From NCBI GenBank assembly GCA_016125475.1, contig WGLR01000003.1, positions 257,945 through 321,944 on the forward strand: DNA of 64,000 nt. The letters are read 5' to 3'. A program made the translations under genes and the position numbers. The notes below the pieces were generated by a model. It did not search any database and was not told the DNA's origin. It saw nothing but the letters and a program-made list of their open reading frames with translations. This stretch comes from Betaproteobacteria bacterium (GTDB lineage: Bacteria; Pseudomonadota; Gammaproteobacteria; Burkholderiales; Ga0077523). Below are positions 46,207-56,051 of the stretch, piece after piece. Numbering within the stretch: position 1 is the stretch's first letter; every line of letters begins with the position of its first letter.

Positions 46207-49200
46207 TCATCCCGTCAGACGTCGAGCGGCCGTGACGGTCGGGTCGATCCCGGCACCGTGTCGGGGACAGGGGTGGGTCGGAATCGTGAGCACGAACGTC
46301 GTGCCGCCGCCTCCGGCGTGTTCGGCGTGGATCTCGCCGCAGTGGGCGCGCGCGATCTCGCGGCATATGGGCAGCCCGAGTCCCGTGCCGCCTGCCCCGC
46401 TGCGTGTCGTACTGCTCTGGATGAACTTGTCGAAGACCAGTTCGAGTTCGCCGTCGGGGATGCCGATCCCTTCGTCGGTCACCCGGATGGTGACCGCTGG
46501 CACGTCGTGCTCGTCGTCGCAGCACGAGCGCGTCGGCATCGTCGCGAGCTGCGTGTCCAGCGAGACCTGCCGTCCCGCGGGCGTGAACTTGAGGGCGTTC
46601 GAGAGCAGGTTCCGGATCACCTGCTCGATCCTGTGACGATCGAACCAGGCCATGCAGCGGGTCGTCGGGGGATGCAGGACGAGCCGGATGCTGCGGTCTC
46701 GCGCAATCTGTTCCATCTCCGCCATCACGCCGGCAGCGACGGCGCAGAGATCCTGCTCCGCGAAATCGTACTGCATGCGGCCGGCCTCGAGTTTCGAGAG
46801 GTCCAGGAGGTCGTCGAGCAGCCTGAGCAGGCGCCGCCCGCTCTGATCGATGCGCGCGAAGTATCCGTTCAGTCGCTCGGGGGGCGTGTCCGGCGACTGG
46901 GACCTGGAGGCTCCGAGGCTCGCGAAGGACAGGATGGCGTGCATCGGCGTCCGGAGTTCGTGCGACATGTTCGCGAGGAACTCCGAGTTCGCGCGGTTTG
47001 CGGTTTCCGCTGTCTCGAGCGCCGCTTCGAGTTCGCGTGTCCTCGCCGAGACGAGCTCCCGGAGGTGATCCCGGTGATCGCGCAGCTCCGCCTCGATGTT
47101 GCGCGACTCGGTCACGTCCTGGATCGCGCCGTAGGCCCTGACGGCGCGGCCGTCCTCGACGTGGACCTTGCCGACGACGTGGACCCATATGGTCCGGCCC
47201 GCCGCGGTCACGAGCTGCAGCACGAAGTCCCAGGGGCGTCCGGAACGCATGCCGGCCTCGACCGCGTCGCGCACCACGGGCCGGTGCTCGGGCACGAAGA
47301 ACGCGATCGCCGTCTCCACGTTCGGAACGTAGGTCTCGGGCGTGACGTCGTGGATGCGGTAGGTCTGCTCGGTCCAGTAGATGTGCTGGGTAGTGAAGTC
47401 CAGTTCCCAGCCTCCGACGCGCGCGAGTTCGCCGATCTGGTAGGTGAGGTTCTGCTGGCGCTGCAGTTCGCTCAGGTCCCGCACCAGCCCCGTGAACATG
47501 CGGCGGTCCCCGAGGCTGAAGGCACTCACGGTCAGCTCGATCGGGAAGTAGCTGCCGTCGCGCCGGCGTGCGCTCAGTTCGCGCCGTGCGCCGATCACGT
47601 GCGTCCGCCCCGTGCGCAGATAGTCCGCGATGTACTGGTCGTGGCGGTCCCCGTGGACGGCCGGCATGAGACAGCGCACGTTCTGGCCGACGAGGGCGTC
47701 CACCTCGTAGCCGAACATCGCGCAGCCGGCGCGGTTGATCGACTGGATCGTGCCGGTACTGTCGATCACGATGATCGCGTCGCTCGCCGACTCGACCACG
47801 GACGACCAGCGCTGCTCGTTCTCGCGCGAGGCGGCCTCGGCCTGCCTGCGTTCCGTGACGTCCACCAGCGAGGTGAGAACGCCCACCCCGCCGTCCGGCA
47901 GCCGGGACAGCCGCTTCTGCCTGAGCACCCACTTCTCGGTGCCGTCGGCGCTCACGAAGCGTTCTTCGGTCGCCGGACTCTCGCCGGTCTCGATCACGGC
48001 CAGATCCTGTGCGCGAATGCGTTCGGCCTGGTCAGCCGGGTAGAGGTCGAAGTCCGTCTTGCCGAGGAAATAGGAGGCCGGCTTGCCGTGGAACCGCTCG
48101 GCCTCGGAATTGATCGCGACGATGCGGTGGCTGTCATCCTTGAGGGACACGACCACGGGGACTGTCTGGAACACGGCGTTCAGCAGTCCCTGGTGGGCCT
48201 CGCGTTCGGCCGTCTTCTCCCGCGCCAGGAGTTCGGCGCGGCGCCGGGTCTGCGTCGAGAGCAGCACGAGCAGGGCGAGCAGCACGCTCGCGCCGATCCC
48301 GAGTCCGAGAACGATCCAGTCGGCCTCCTCGGTCACGAGCGCGTTGCGCCCCGGGAAGACCTGGATCGTGAGCGTCCTCCCGCCCACCCCGACCGATCTG
48401 GTCGTCATGAGCGGCACGGGTGCGCTGGCCTGGACGCCCGGGCCCGGCGAAGACGCGAACAGCAGGTGCTCGTCGTTCCGCGTGTGGCCATCGTAGATCC
48501 TGAGGCCGACACCCGCGAGATCCGGGCCGACGAGCGCCGCGAAGAAATCGGTCGCGTAGTAGGCCATGTACACGTAGCCCTGCAGGAGCCGTCGGCGCTC
48601 GTCCCGTCCTGCGGGGATCCGGCCGCCCTCGTAGACCGGCACGTACAGCAGGAAGCCAGGTGTGCGTCGCGTCGTTCCGTCATCGAGGGTCTGCTGCAGC
48701 AGGTCGACACGTCTGGAAAGGGCCGCGTCCGCCTCGTCGCGCGCGCGCTCCATTGCCTCGCGGCGGGCAGGCTCCGAGTACATGTCGTAGCCGAGCACGC
48801 GCCGGTTCATTTCCGTGAGTGGCTCGATGTACTCGATGGCGGTGTAGTCCTCGCGAACGCCCTCTGGCCAGTGCCGATAGTCCCGCACGCCTTCCCGGCG
48901 CACGCGCATCTCGTGCCGGCCGATTTCTCCGGACCGGAGACGGATCGCGTAGCCCATCGCGAGAATGCCCGGATAGCGCTGATCGATGCCGAGCTGTTCG
49001 GTGTAGTGCTGCCAGTCCTCGCGCGATACGTCCTGCGAGGCCGCGAAGAGCCCGGCCGCCCCCCAGAGCACCTCCTGGTAGGCGAGCATGCGTTCGGACA
49101 CCTTCAGCGTGAAGTCCCCGGCCTTGCGGTCCAGGCGCTCCCGCTCGACCGCGTCGTGATAGTTCTCGAGTTCGTGCCAGCCGAGCAGTACCGCCCCGAG

Positions 49201-49284
49201 TGCGAACAGGAGAACGAACAGCGGGAGCACGACCGTGGCGAGCGGGCGGGGGCGGACCTGAGAGGGGGGATCCATCGGGGACAT
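46207..49284 (-). CDS. CHASE-PAS hybrid sensor histidine kinase
   Basis: A 1025-residue inner-membrane kinase. One helix near residues 17-37, an extracytoplasmic CHASE domain (about 75-290, with YRHWPEGVREDYTAIEYIEP), a second helix near 325-345, then three PAS modules. The HisKA box FLANMSHELRTPM has the phospho-acceptor His775, and the HATPase domain has the N-box NLLSNALKFTP and DEGIGIP and GTGLGLP. No receiver domain or cognate regulator is nearby, so it is an orphan sensor. Start ATG at 49284 or 49275. Confidence 0.9.
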   Translation of the reverse strand: MSPMDPPSQVRPRPLATVVLPLFVLLFALGAVLLGWHELENYHDAVERERLDRKAGDFTLKVSERMLAYQEVLWGAAGLFAASQDVSREDWQHYTEQLGIDQRYPGILAMGYAIRLRSGEIGRHEMRVRREGVRDYRHWPEGVREDYTAIEYIEPLTEMNRRVLGYDMYSEPARREAMERARDEADAALSRRVDLLQQTLDDGTTRRTPGFLLYVPVYEGGRIPAGRDERRRLLQGYVYMAYYATDFFAALVGPDLAGVGLRIYDGHTRNDEHLLFASSPGPGVQASAPVPLMTTRSVGVGGRTLTIQVFPGRNALVTEEADWIVLGLGIGASVLLALLVLLSTQTRRRAELLAREKTAEREAHQGLLNAVFQTVPVVVSLKDDSHRIVAINSEAERFHGKPASYFLGKTDFDLYPADQAERIRAQDLAVIETGESPATEERFVSADGTEKWVLRQKRLSRLPDGGVGVLTSLVDVTERRQAEAASRENEQRWSSVVESASDAIIVIDSTGTIQSINRAGCAMFGYEVDALVGQNVRCLMPAVHGDRHDQYIADYLRTGRTHVIGARRELSARRRDGSYFPIELTVSAFSLGDRRMFTGLVRDLSELQRQQNLTYQIGELARVGGWELDFTTQHIYWTEQTYRIHDVTPETYVPNVETAIAFFVPEHRPVVRDAVEAGMRSGRPWDFVLQLVTAAGRTIWVHVVGKVHVEDGRAVRAYGAIQDVTESRNIEAELRDHRDHLRELVSARTRELEAALETAETANRANSEFLANMSHELRTPMHAILSFASLGASRSQSPDTPPERLNGYFARIDQSGRRLLRLLDDLLDLSKLEAGRMQYDFAEQDLCAVAAGVMAEMEQIARDRSIRLVLHPPTTRCMAWFDRHRIEQVIRNLLSNALKFTPAGRQVSLDTQLATMPTRSCCDDEHDVPAVTIRVTDEGIGIPDGELELVFDKFIQSSTTRSGAGGTGLGLPICREIARAHCGEIHAEHAGGGGTTFVLTIPTHPCPRHGAGIDPTVTAARRLTG

Positions 49285-49410
49285 ACTGAAAACCGTCGCC
49301 GGATGAACGGCGATGAGGGAAATCCGATTACGTCATCATCGGCAATTCCCGCACGGGCTTGAAGTCTTTTTGGGGGTGCACGCCCCGTCGCTCCCGTCGA
49401 TCCGGCGCAT

Positions 49411-49433
49411 TGCCCGTGCACACGGCACGGGCA
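49411..49433. promoter_or_regulatory. Palindrome upstream of the acetamidase gene
   Basis: TGCCCGTGC and GCACGGGCA form a perfect 9-bp inverted repeat with a 5-base spacer in the 330-base divergent gap 49285-49614. It lacks a T run and lies about 180 bases before the acetamidase start. It is a candidate operator; nothing else was recognised in the gap. Confidence 0.35.
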
Positions 49434-49614
49434 TGCGCACGGCCGGATGACACATGCCGGTGCGCGAACGCTGCTCCCGCAAGCACCGCCCATTCGCCGA
49501 ACGGCCATGAATCATGGGGTTGGGGCGCGCCTGGATGGTGCATGCCCATGGCATCCGGCTTGCGGTTCGTCGTGCGTCATTCCGGCACGACGAACCAGAA
49601 AGGGAGCCACGACG

Positions 49615-51090
49615 GTGCGAGACCACTACGACGATCAGGACCACCATGAGTGCGGACGGGGGTGTGCAGGCCACGTCCGTGGCGGGGAGACGGCCGCGGC
49701 TTCCGTACCGGAGGCCGCCAGGGATCCCGCGCGACGCGGCTTCCTGCGTGGCGGCATGCTCGCGGGCGCGTCCGCGGCGCTCGGCGGACTCGGCGCGCCG
49801 TCCCTCTCGCACGCGGCGACGACCATGAAACGGAGCACCCTCAGCCACTATCACGTGCCGGCCACCGACCGCACCGTGCACTGGGGCTATTTCAGCAAGC
49901 GGCTCCAGCCCGTGGTCGAAGTGGAATCGGGCGATTTCGTGACGATCGAGACACTCACGCACCACGCGAACGACGACGCCGAGCGCATGATCCGCGGCGA
50001 TCCCGGGGCGGAGAGCGTCTACTACTGGGACCGGCACAGGAAGGGCGTCGACCGCCGCGGCGCGGGGCCCATGGACGCGTCGCTGTTCGGGCGGGGCGCC
50101 GGCGAGGGGCTCGGCGTGCACATCTGCACGGGCCCCGTCGCGGTGAAGGATGCCGAACCCGGAGACGTCCTCGAGGTGCGCATCCTCGACGTGAAGCCCC
50201 GTCCGTGCGCGAACCCGGAGTTCGCGGGCCGCGCGTTCGGCAGCAACGCGGCCGCGTGGTGGGGCTTCCACTACAAGGACCAGATCGAGGAGCCGAAGGG
50301 TCGCGAAGTGATCACGATCTACGAGGTCGACGCGGCGGGCGAACGCAACTGGGCGCGTGCGCTGTACAACTTCCGGTGGACGCCGCAGACCGATCCGTAC
50401 GGCGTCACGCACAAGATCATCGACTATCCGGGCGTCCCGGTCGATCACGGCACCATCCAGGAGAACTGGGGCGTGCTCAGGAACATCCGCGTGCCCATCC
50501 GCCCTCACTTCGGCGTGATGGGCCTCGCTCCGGCCGAAGCGGACATCGTGGATTCGATTCCGCCCAGCTACACGGGCGGCAACATGGACGACTGGCGCAT
50601 CGGCAAGGGCGCCACCATGTACTACCCCGTCGCGGTGAAGGGCGCCCTGCTGTCCGTGGGCGACCCGCACGCATCGCAGGGCGATTCCGAACTGTGCGGC
50701 ACCGCGATCGAGTGCTCGCTCACCGGGACCTTCCAGGTGATCCTGCACAGGAAGGAGAGCCTCGGGGGCACGCCCCTCGAGAATCTCGCGTATCCGCTGC
50801 TCGAGACACAGGACGAGTTCGTGGTGCACGGCTTCAGCTTTCCGAACTACCTGGCCGATCTGGGGCCGAAGGCGCAGTCGGAGATCTATTCGAAGTCCTC
50901 GACGGATCTCGCCCTGCGCGACGCCTTCCGGAAGATGCGCCACTTCCTCATGACCACGCAGGGGCTGACCGAGGACGAGGCCGTGTCGCTCATGTCCGTG
51001 GCCGTGGATTTCGGCGTGACGCAGGTCGTCGACGGCAACTGGGGCATGCACGCCATCGTGAAGAAGAGCATCTTCGGCGCGGACGACTGA
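49615..51090 (+). CDS. Tat-exported acetamidase/formamidase family protein
   Basis: A 491-residue protein. The signal region has the twin-arginine motif ARRGFLRGG (Arg40-Arg41) and a hydrophobic stretch ending near SLSHA. The tail before it is rich in His, Asp and Cys (HYDDQDHHECGRGC). The mature part has FmdA/AmdA features: YYWDRHRKGVD, VHICTGPVAVKDAEPGD, the GVHGAWGxP-like core replaced by more divergent sequence, and SVGDPHASQGDSELCGTAIE. GTG at 49615 has AAAGGGAG upstream. Most relatives are cytoplasmic, so export is unusual. Its convergent neighbours are a Liv-type importer often linked to amide use. Confidence 0.8.
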   Translation: MRDHYDDQDHHECGRGCAGHVRGGETAAASVPEAARDPARRGFLRGGMLAGASAALGGLGAPSLSHAATTMKRSTLSHYHVPATDRTVHWGYFSKRLQPVVEVESGDFVTIETLTHHANDDAERMIRGDPGAESVYYWDRHRKGVDRRGAGPMDASLFGRGAGEGLGVHICTGPVAVKDAEPGDVLEVRILDVKPRPCANPEFAGRAFGSNAAAWWGFHYKDQIEEPKGREVITIYEVDAAGERNWARALYNFRWTPQTDPYGVTHKIIDYPGVPVDHGTIQENWGVLRNIRVPIRPHFGVMGLAPAEADIVDSIPPSYTGGNMDDWRIGKGATMYYPVAVKGALLSVGDPHASQGDSELCGTAIECSLTGTFQVILHRKESLGGTPLENLAYPLLETQDEFVVHGFSFPNYLADLGPKAQSEIYSKSSTDLALRDAFRKMRHFLMTTQGLTEDEAVSLMSVAVDFGVTQVVDGNWGMHAIVKKSIFGADD

Positions 51091-51127
51091 CTCGTCCGGA
51101 GAGGCGTATGCGCGCGCGCCGCCTCGC

Positions 51128-51829
51128 TCACACCGCGAGGTGCGCGTCGCGTGTCGCGGGGTCCGCGAGCAGCGCCTGCATCGTGTCCGCGTAGCAGATC
51201 CGGCCCTTCTCGAGGATGTAGACGCGGTCCGTGATCGCGGCCGCGAAGCGGGGGTTCTGCTCGGAGACGAGCAGCGTGAGCCCTTCGCTCCGCAGCGCGC
51301 CGATCACGTCGCGCATCTGCGCGACGATCACGGGCGCGAGGCCCTCGGAGGGCTCGTCGAGCAGCAGCGCGAGCGGATTGCCCATGAGCGTCCGGGCGAT
51401 CGTGAGCATCTGCTGTTCGCCACCGGACATCCGGCCGGCCGCACGCCCGCGCAGGCGGCCGAGGCTCGGGAACAGTTCGAAGGCGCGTTCCGGTGTCCAG
51501 GCGCGGAGCCCCGTGCGCGCGGGCCGGCGCGCGACCTCGAGGTTCTGTTCGACCGTCAGGTCCGGGAAGATGCGCCGGTCCTCGGGGACGTAGCCCAGTC
51601 CGGCCCGGCAGATCTCGAAGGGCGCGCGTCCGGCAATGCGGCTTCCCGCGAACTCGACCGTTCCGGCACGGGCGGGCAGCAGTCCCATGACGGTCTTCAG
51701 CGTCGTGGACTTGCCCGCCCCGTTGCGGCCGAGGAGCGCCACCACCTCGCCCCGCCGGACTTCCAGCGAGACCGCGAAGAGCACCTGCGCACGCCCGTAG
51801 AACGCATCGACCTCACGCAGCTCGATCAC
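51128..51829 (-). CDS. livF: Liv-type ABC transporter ATP-binding protein (LivF)
   Basis: A 233-residue ATPase with Walker A GRNGAGKS, signature MSGGEQQML, Walker B LLLDEPSEGLAP and H-loop (VSEQNPRF in place of His). It is the second ATPase of a branched-chain amino acid/amide/urea family importer. The start overlaps the livG stop (ATGA). It is the last gene of the operon and converges on the acetamidase gene with 37 bases between. Confidence 0.92.
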   Translation of the reverse strand: MIELREVDAFYGRAQVLFAVSLEVRRGEVVALLGRNGAGKSTTLKTVMGLLPARAGTVEFAGSRIAGRAPFEICRAGLGYVPEDRRIFPDLTVEQNLEVARRPARTGLRAWTPERAFELFPSLGRLRGRAAGRMSGGEQQMLTIARTLMGNPLALLLDEPSEGLAPVIVAQMRDVIGALRSEGLTLLVSEQNPRFAAAITDRVYILEKGRICYADTMQALLADPATRDAHLAV

Positions 51830-52572
51830 GGCTGACTCTCCCCGAGGTACAGACGGCGGACTTCCGCATTCGCGCGCACGGAGCCAGGATCGCCGGCCGC
51901 GACGATCCGGCCGTGGTCGAGCACGAGCACGCGGTCCGCGTGTCCGAACACGATGTCCATGTCGTGCTCGGTGAACAGGACGGCGAGCGCCCGGTCCTGC
52001 ACGAGCCCGCTGACGAGTTCCATGAGCGCGTGGCGGTCGGGCGGGGCCATGCCGGCCGTGGGTTCGTCCATGAGGAGCAGTCGTGGCGCGTTCGCGAGGG
52101 CCATCGCGAGTTCGACGCGCTTCAGGTCTCCGTACGCGAGTTCGGCGCAGGGCCGTTCAGCCTGTTCGCCGAGACCGACGCGGTCGAGGAGATCGTGCGC
52201 CTGCGTGCGAGAGAGGCGCGTCGCGCGGCCGAAGGGCCGCAGGCTGTGCCGGCCGTGGGACGTCAGCGCCGTCTGCACGTTCTCCGCGACCGTCATCGAC
52301 GCGAAGGTCGCAGTGACCTGGAAGGTGCGGCCCAGGCCGCGCCGGAACAGGCTGGCAGGGTCCATGCCCGTCACGCGCTCGCCTGCGAGTGTGACGGTAC
52401 CCGCGTCGGGGCGCATCTGGCCGCCGACGATGCCGAAGCACGTGCTCTTGCCGGCGCCGTTCGGGCCGATCAGGGCGACCCGCTCGCGCGCGGCCACGTC
52501 GAAACTCACGTCGTCGACGGCCCGCACGCTGCCGTAGCACCGGGAAACGTTCCGCACTTCGAGCAGGTTCAC
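51826..52572 (-). CDS. livG: Liv-type ABC transporter ATP-binding protein (LivG)
   Basis: A 248-residue ATPase with Walker A GPNGAGKS, signature LAYGDLKRVELAMAL, Walker B LLMDEPTAGMAP and H-loop FTEHDMD. It pairs with LivF. GTG at 52572 overlaps the permease stop (GTGA), and ATGA joins it to livF, so the operon is translationally coupled. Confidence 0.92.
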   Translation of the reverse strand: MNLLEVRNVSRCYGSVRAVDDVSFDVAARERVALIGPNGAGKSTCFGIVGGQMRPDAGTVTLAGERVTGMDPASLFRRGLGRTFQVTATFASMTVAENVQTALTSHGRHSLRPFGRATRLSRTQAHDLLDRVGLGEQAERPCAELAYGDLKRVELAMALANAPRLLLMDEPTAGMAPPDRHALMELVSGLVQDRALAVLFTEHDMDIVFGHADRVLVLDHGRIVAAGDPGSVRANAEVRRLYLGESQP

Positions 52573-54437
52573 GCGAGGCGCTCCCGGAGACGCGCGAGGC
52601 CTCCCGCGACGCCGTTCGGAAACGCGAGCACGGCGAGCAGGATCACGGCACCGAGCACGAGTCGCCAGTACTCGGTGTGTCGCAGCGTGAAGTCCTGGAG
52701 CCACGTGAACAGCGCGGCGCCCACGACCGGGCCGACGAGCGTTCCGACACCGCCCAGCAGCACCATGACGAGCCCGTCCACCGAGCGCGGAATGGCCATG
52801 ACCTCCGGCGACAGCCCGCCCTTCGCGAAGACGTACAGCGCGCCGGCGAGACCGGCTGCGGCCGCAGCGAGCCCGAACGCGAGCCAGCGGACCCGGCGCA
52901 CCCGTATGCCGACGGCTTCCGCACGCGTGGACGCATCCCGGGCGGCGCGCAGTGCGAAGCCGAACGGCGCGTTCACGACGGTCCAGAGTGCGACGACGCC
53001 GGCGGCGCACAGCGCGAGCGCGAGCAGGTAGAACGTCGCACGATCCGATGCCCAGCCGGGTGGCCAGATGCCGAACAGCCCGTTGCTGCCACCGGTCACG
53101 TCGTCCCACTGGAACACGACGGACCACGCAATCTGCGCGAAGGCGAGCGTGAGCATCGCGAGGTAGACGCCCGACAGGCGCACGCAGAACCATCCGACGA
53201 CGAGGCCGGCCAGTGCCGCCGTGCCGGGCGCGAGCGCGAGCGCCACGAGCATCGGCACGCCCGCCGATCGCACGGCCAGCGCGGCCGTGTAAGCGCCGAT
53301 GCCGAAGAAGGCGGCGTGACCGAACGAGGCCATGCCACCCGGGCCCATCAGGAAGTGCAGGCTCGTCGCGAACAGCGTGAACACGAGCACGTCCGTCGCG
53401 AGCACGAGCGTGTATTCGTCGGTCACGAGCGGCGCGAGGGCGCACAGCACGAGGAGCGCGACGATCCCGAGCCAGAACCGGATGCCCGGCGTCTTCGCGA
53501 GTTCGACCGTTGCGCGCCGCTCCTCGAGCGGGAAGGGGCGTCCGCCGAGTCCCCACGGCCGCGCGGCGAGCGTGACGGCCATGAGCGCGAACTCGATCAC
53601 GAGCGTGAGCTTCGAGACGTTGAAGGACCAGCCCGCGACCTCCACCGTGCCCAGTGCCACGCAGAGCGCCTTCAGGACGCCGATCAGCACCGCCGCGAGA
53701 AACGCGCCGCGAAGACTCCCGAGGCCGCCCACGACGACGACCACGAATGCATCCGTGATCGCGGTGAGGTCGAGGGAGAGGCTCGCGGGTTCGCGCGGCA
53801 TCTGCAGTGCCCCCGCGAGGCCCGCGAGCGCGCTGCCGAGCACGAACACGCCCGTGAACAGCCAGCGCTGATTCACGCCGAGCGCGCCGAGCATCTCGCG
53901 ATCCTGCGTGGCCGCGCGGACGAGCAGGCCCCAGCGCGTGCGCCGGAAGACGAGGTCGAGCGCGGCGAGCACGAGGGGGCCGACGATGACCAGAAAGAGG
54001 TCGTACTTCGCGAGCGTCGCGTCGCCGACGCGCACGGCGTCCTCGAGGCCTGGGGCACGCGGACCCAGCACGTCCTCCGGCCCCCAGACGATCAGCGTCG
54101 CGTCCTTGAGGATCAGCACGAGCGCGAAAGTCGCGAGCAGCTGGAAGAGTTCGGGCGCCCGGTAGACGCGCCGCAGCACGGTCGTCTCGACGGCGAACCC
54201 CAGCGCGCCCGCGATGGCCGCCGCGACGGGCAGTGCGAGCCAGAATCCGGTGGCGCCTCCCACGTGCTCCGCCACGGCGATGCCGACGTAGGTGCCGATC
54301 ATGTATAGCGAACCGTGCGCGAAGTTCACGACGCGCGTGACGCCGAAGATCAGCGAGAGACCCGACGCGAGCAGGAAGAGCGTGGACGCGCCCGCCAGCC
54401 CGTTCACGAGCTGCGAGAGCGTGTCGGCAACGGTCAT
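52569..54437 (-). CDS. Fused LivH-LivM branched-chain/amide ABC permease
   Basis: A 622-residue fusion of two permeases normally made separately. Residues 1-290 are LivH-like (GLSLIFGVTRVVNFAHGSLY, then EPASLSLDLTAITDAFVVVV). After a linker (about 290-330) residues 330-622 are LivM-like (HFLMGPGGMASFGHAAFFGI, GGSNGLFGIWPPG, LLGGVGTLVGPVVGAA). The fusion fixes their ratio and topology. No break or stop is visible at the junction, so it is a real fusion in this sequence. Confidence 0.9.
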   Translation of the reverse strand: MTVADTLSQLVNGLAGASTLFLLASGLSLIFGVTRVVNFAHGSLYMIGTYVGIAVAEHVGGATGFWLALPVAAAIAGALGFAVETTVLRRVYRAPELFQLLATFALVLILKDATLIVWGPEDVLGPRAPGLEDAVRVGDATLAKYDLFLVIVGPLVLAALDLVFRRTRWGLLVRAATQDREMLGALGVNQRWLFTGVFVLGSALAGLAGALQMPREPASLSLDLTAITDAFVVVVVGGLGSLRGAFLAAVLIGVLKALCVALGTVEVAGWSFNVSKLTLVIEFALMAVTLAARPWGLGGRPFPLEERRATVELAKTPGIRFWLGIVALLVLCALAPLVTDEYTLVLATDVLVFTLFATSLHFLMGPGGMASFGHAAFFGIGAYTAALAVRSAGVPMLVALALAPGTAALAGLVVGWFCVRLSGVYLAMLTLAFAQIAWSVVFQWDDVTGGSNGLFGIWPPGWASDRATFYLLALALCAAGVVALWTVVNAPFGFALRAARDASTRAEAVGIRVRRVRWLAFGLAAAAAGLAGALYVFAKGGLSPEVMAIPRSVDGLVMVLLGGVGTLVGPVVGAALFTWLQDFTLRHTEYWRLVLGAVILLAVLAFPNGVAGGLARLRERLA

Positions 54438-54497
54438 CGCGGCGTCGGGCGGGGGCGGTTCACGGACGCGGGGTCGAACGCTGGCGCGAGGGGGGCG

Positions 54498-55754
54498 TCA
54501 GTGCGCGGGACGCAGTGTCCTCACCACGTCGTCCGGGGGCAGATACGCGGCACCGTCCCGGTAGACCCAGTCCACCATGACGCCGCGGCCGTCCTTCTGC
54601 GCGAGCCGGCCCACGAACGCACCCATCGTCGACTGATGGTCGATCGCACGGAACCGGATCGGGCCGAAGGGCGTGTCGAGGTCGAGGCCCTCCATCGCGT
54701 CGACGAGCTTCTCCGTCTGCGTGTCGCCCGCGCGCGAGATCGCCGCGGCCACGGCGTGCATCGCGACGTAGCCGACGACCGAGCCCAGACGGGGATAGTC
54801 GTGCCAGCGCGCGCGGTACGCATCGAGAAAGCGCGTGTGCGCGGGTGTCGAGATGCTGCGCCACGGATATCCCGTCACGTACCAGCCGGCCGGTGTCTCC
54901 GCGCGAAGCGGATCGAGATACTCCGGTTCGCCGCCCAGGAGGTTGAAGACCTCGCGGCCGCGGAACAGCCCGCGCGTGTTGCCGGCCCGCACGAACTTCG
55001 CGAGGTCAGTCGCGAAGAGCGCGCTGAAGATCGCATCGGGTTTCGCGCTCGCGAGCGCCTGGACCGTCGCGCCCGCATCGATTTTGCCGAGCGGGGGGGC
55101 CTGCTCCGCGACGAACTCGACGTCGGGCTGGCGCGCCTTCAGGAGCGCCTTGAACGCCTCCGCCGCGGCCTGTCCGTACTCGTAGTTGGGATACACGAGT
55201 GCCCAGCGCCTGCGATGCAGGCGCACGGCTTCGGGCACGAGCATCGCCGTCTGCATGTAGGTCGACGCACGGAGCCGGAACGTGTAACGGTTGCCGTTCT
55301 GCCAGACGAGCTTGTCGGAGAGCGGTTCCGCGGCGAGGAAGAGGATCCTGCGCTGTCGCGCGAAATCGCTGACCGCGAGGCCCACGTGCGACGCAAAGCC
55401 GCCGAACAGTGCGACGACGTGCTCGCGGCTCGCGAGTTCCTCGGCGACGCGCACGGCATCACCCGGATTGCCGTTGTCGTCGCGGGACACGACCTCGAGG
55501 CGCCGTCCCGCGACGCCGCCGGCGGCGTTGATCTCCTCGAGCGCGAGCTGCCAGCCCTTGCGATACGGCTCGAGAAACGCGGGAAACGTCTTGTAGGCGT
55601 TGAGTTCGCCGATCCGGATCACGTCCCCGGCGGCTGCGAAACGCGAGGTTCCCGCACATCCGAGGACACACGCGACCGCCACGAGGGCGCGCAGCCAGGG
55701 CCGCCGGCGCGGTGTCGTGAGGGACGGAGACGTTTCGGGATTCGCTGTGGTCAT
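54498..55754 (-). CDS. Liv-type ABC transporter substrate-binding protein
   Basis: A 418-residue periplasmic binding protein (Peripla_BP_6, LivK class). The signal peptide contains ALVAVACVLGC, a possible lipobox, and ends near RFAAA. The ligand fold starts at DVIRIGELNAYKTFPAFLEP and includes VVALFGGFASHVGLAVSDF and the hinge region GYVAMHAVAAAISRAG. ATG at 55754 has GGAAAG upstream. It is the first gene of the operon, 60 bases before the fused permease. By context it may bind short amides or urea rather than leucine. Confidence 0.88.
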   Translation of the reverse strand: MTTANPETSPSLTTPRRRPWLRALVAVACVLGCAGTSRFAAAGDVIRIGELNAYKTFPAFLEPYRKGWQLALEEINAAGGVAGRRLEVVSRDDNGNPGDAVRVAEELASREHVVALFGGFASHVGLAVSDFARQRRILFLAAEPLSDKLVWQNGNRYTFRLRASTYMQTAMLVPEAVRLHRRRWALVYPNYEYGQAAAEAFKALLKARQPDVEFVAEQAPPLGKIDAGATVQALASAKPDAIFSALFATDLAKFVRAGNTRGLFRGREVFNLLGGEPEYLDPLRAETPAGWYVTGYPWRSISTPAHTRFLDAYRARWHDYPRLGSVVGYVAMHAVAAAISRAGDTQTEKLVDAMEGLDLDTPFGPIRFRAIDHQSTMGAFVGRLAQKDGRGVMVDWVYRDGAAYLPPDDVVRTLRPAH

Positions 55755-55925
55755 TCTGGTTCTTTCCGTTGCAGTGGAGTGAATGGAAAAGGGTGTACTT
55801 CTCTTCGGCGCGCGTCGGGTCGGCCCGCCTGCCACGCGCCGGCGCAGACGTGTCCGGAGGTGCGGAATGATAACGGGTCGCACCCGTCGGCCGGACCCGG
55901 TCCGCACACTGGTGTCGAAGACGGA

Positions 55926-55954
55926 TGAATCCGTGCCGCCCGGCCGCGCGTACA
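55926..55954 (+). promoter_or_regulatory. ECF-like promoter P1, before precursor 1
   Basis: TGAATCCG, then 15 bases, then CGTACA. The same bipartite motif (TGMAWCCG-N15-CGTACA) precedes precursor 2 and the bufB-like gene, with identical spacing. The CCG-containing -35 box and CGT-containing -10 box resemble extracytoplasmic-function sigma targets. It ends 97 bases before the ATG at 56052. Confidence 0.65.
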
Positions 55955-56051
55955 TGGCATGACACGGACGCCAGTCGTCCGTGAGCGGGTCGTACGCACC
56001 ACCGCGTCGCCGACCGGCCCGTCCGACACCACGACGAGAAGGAGCACGAGC

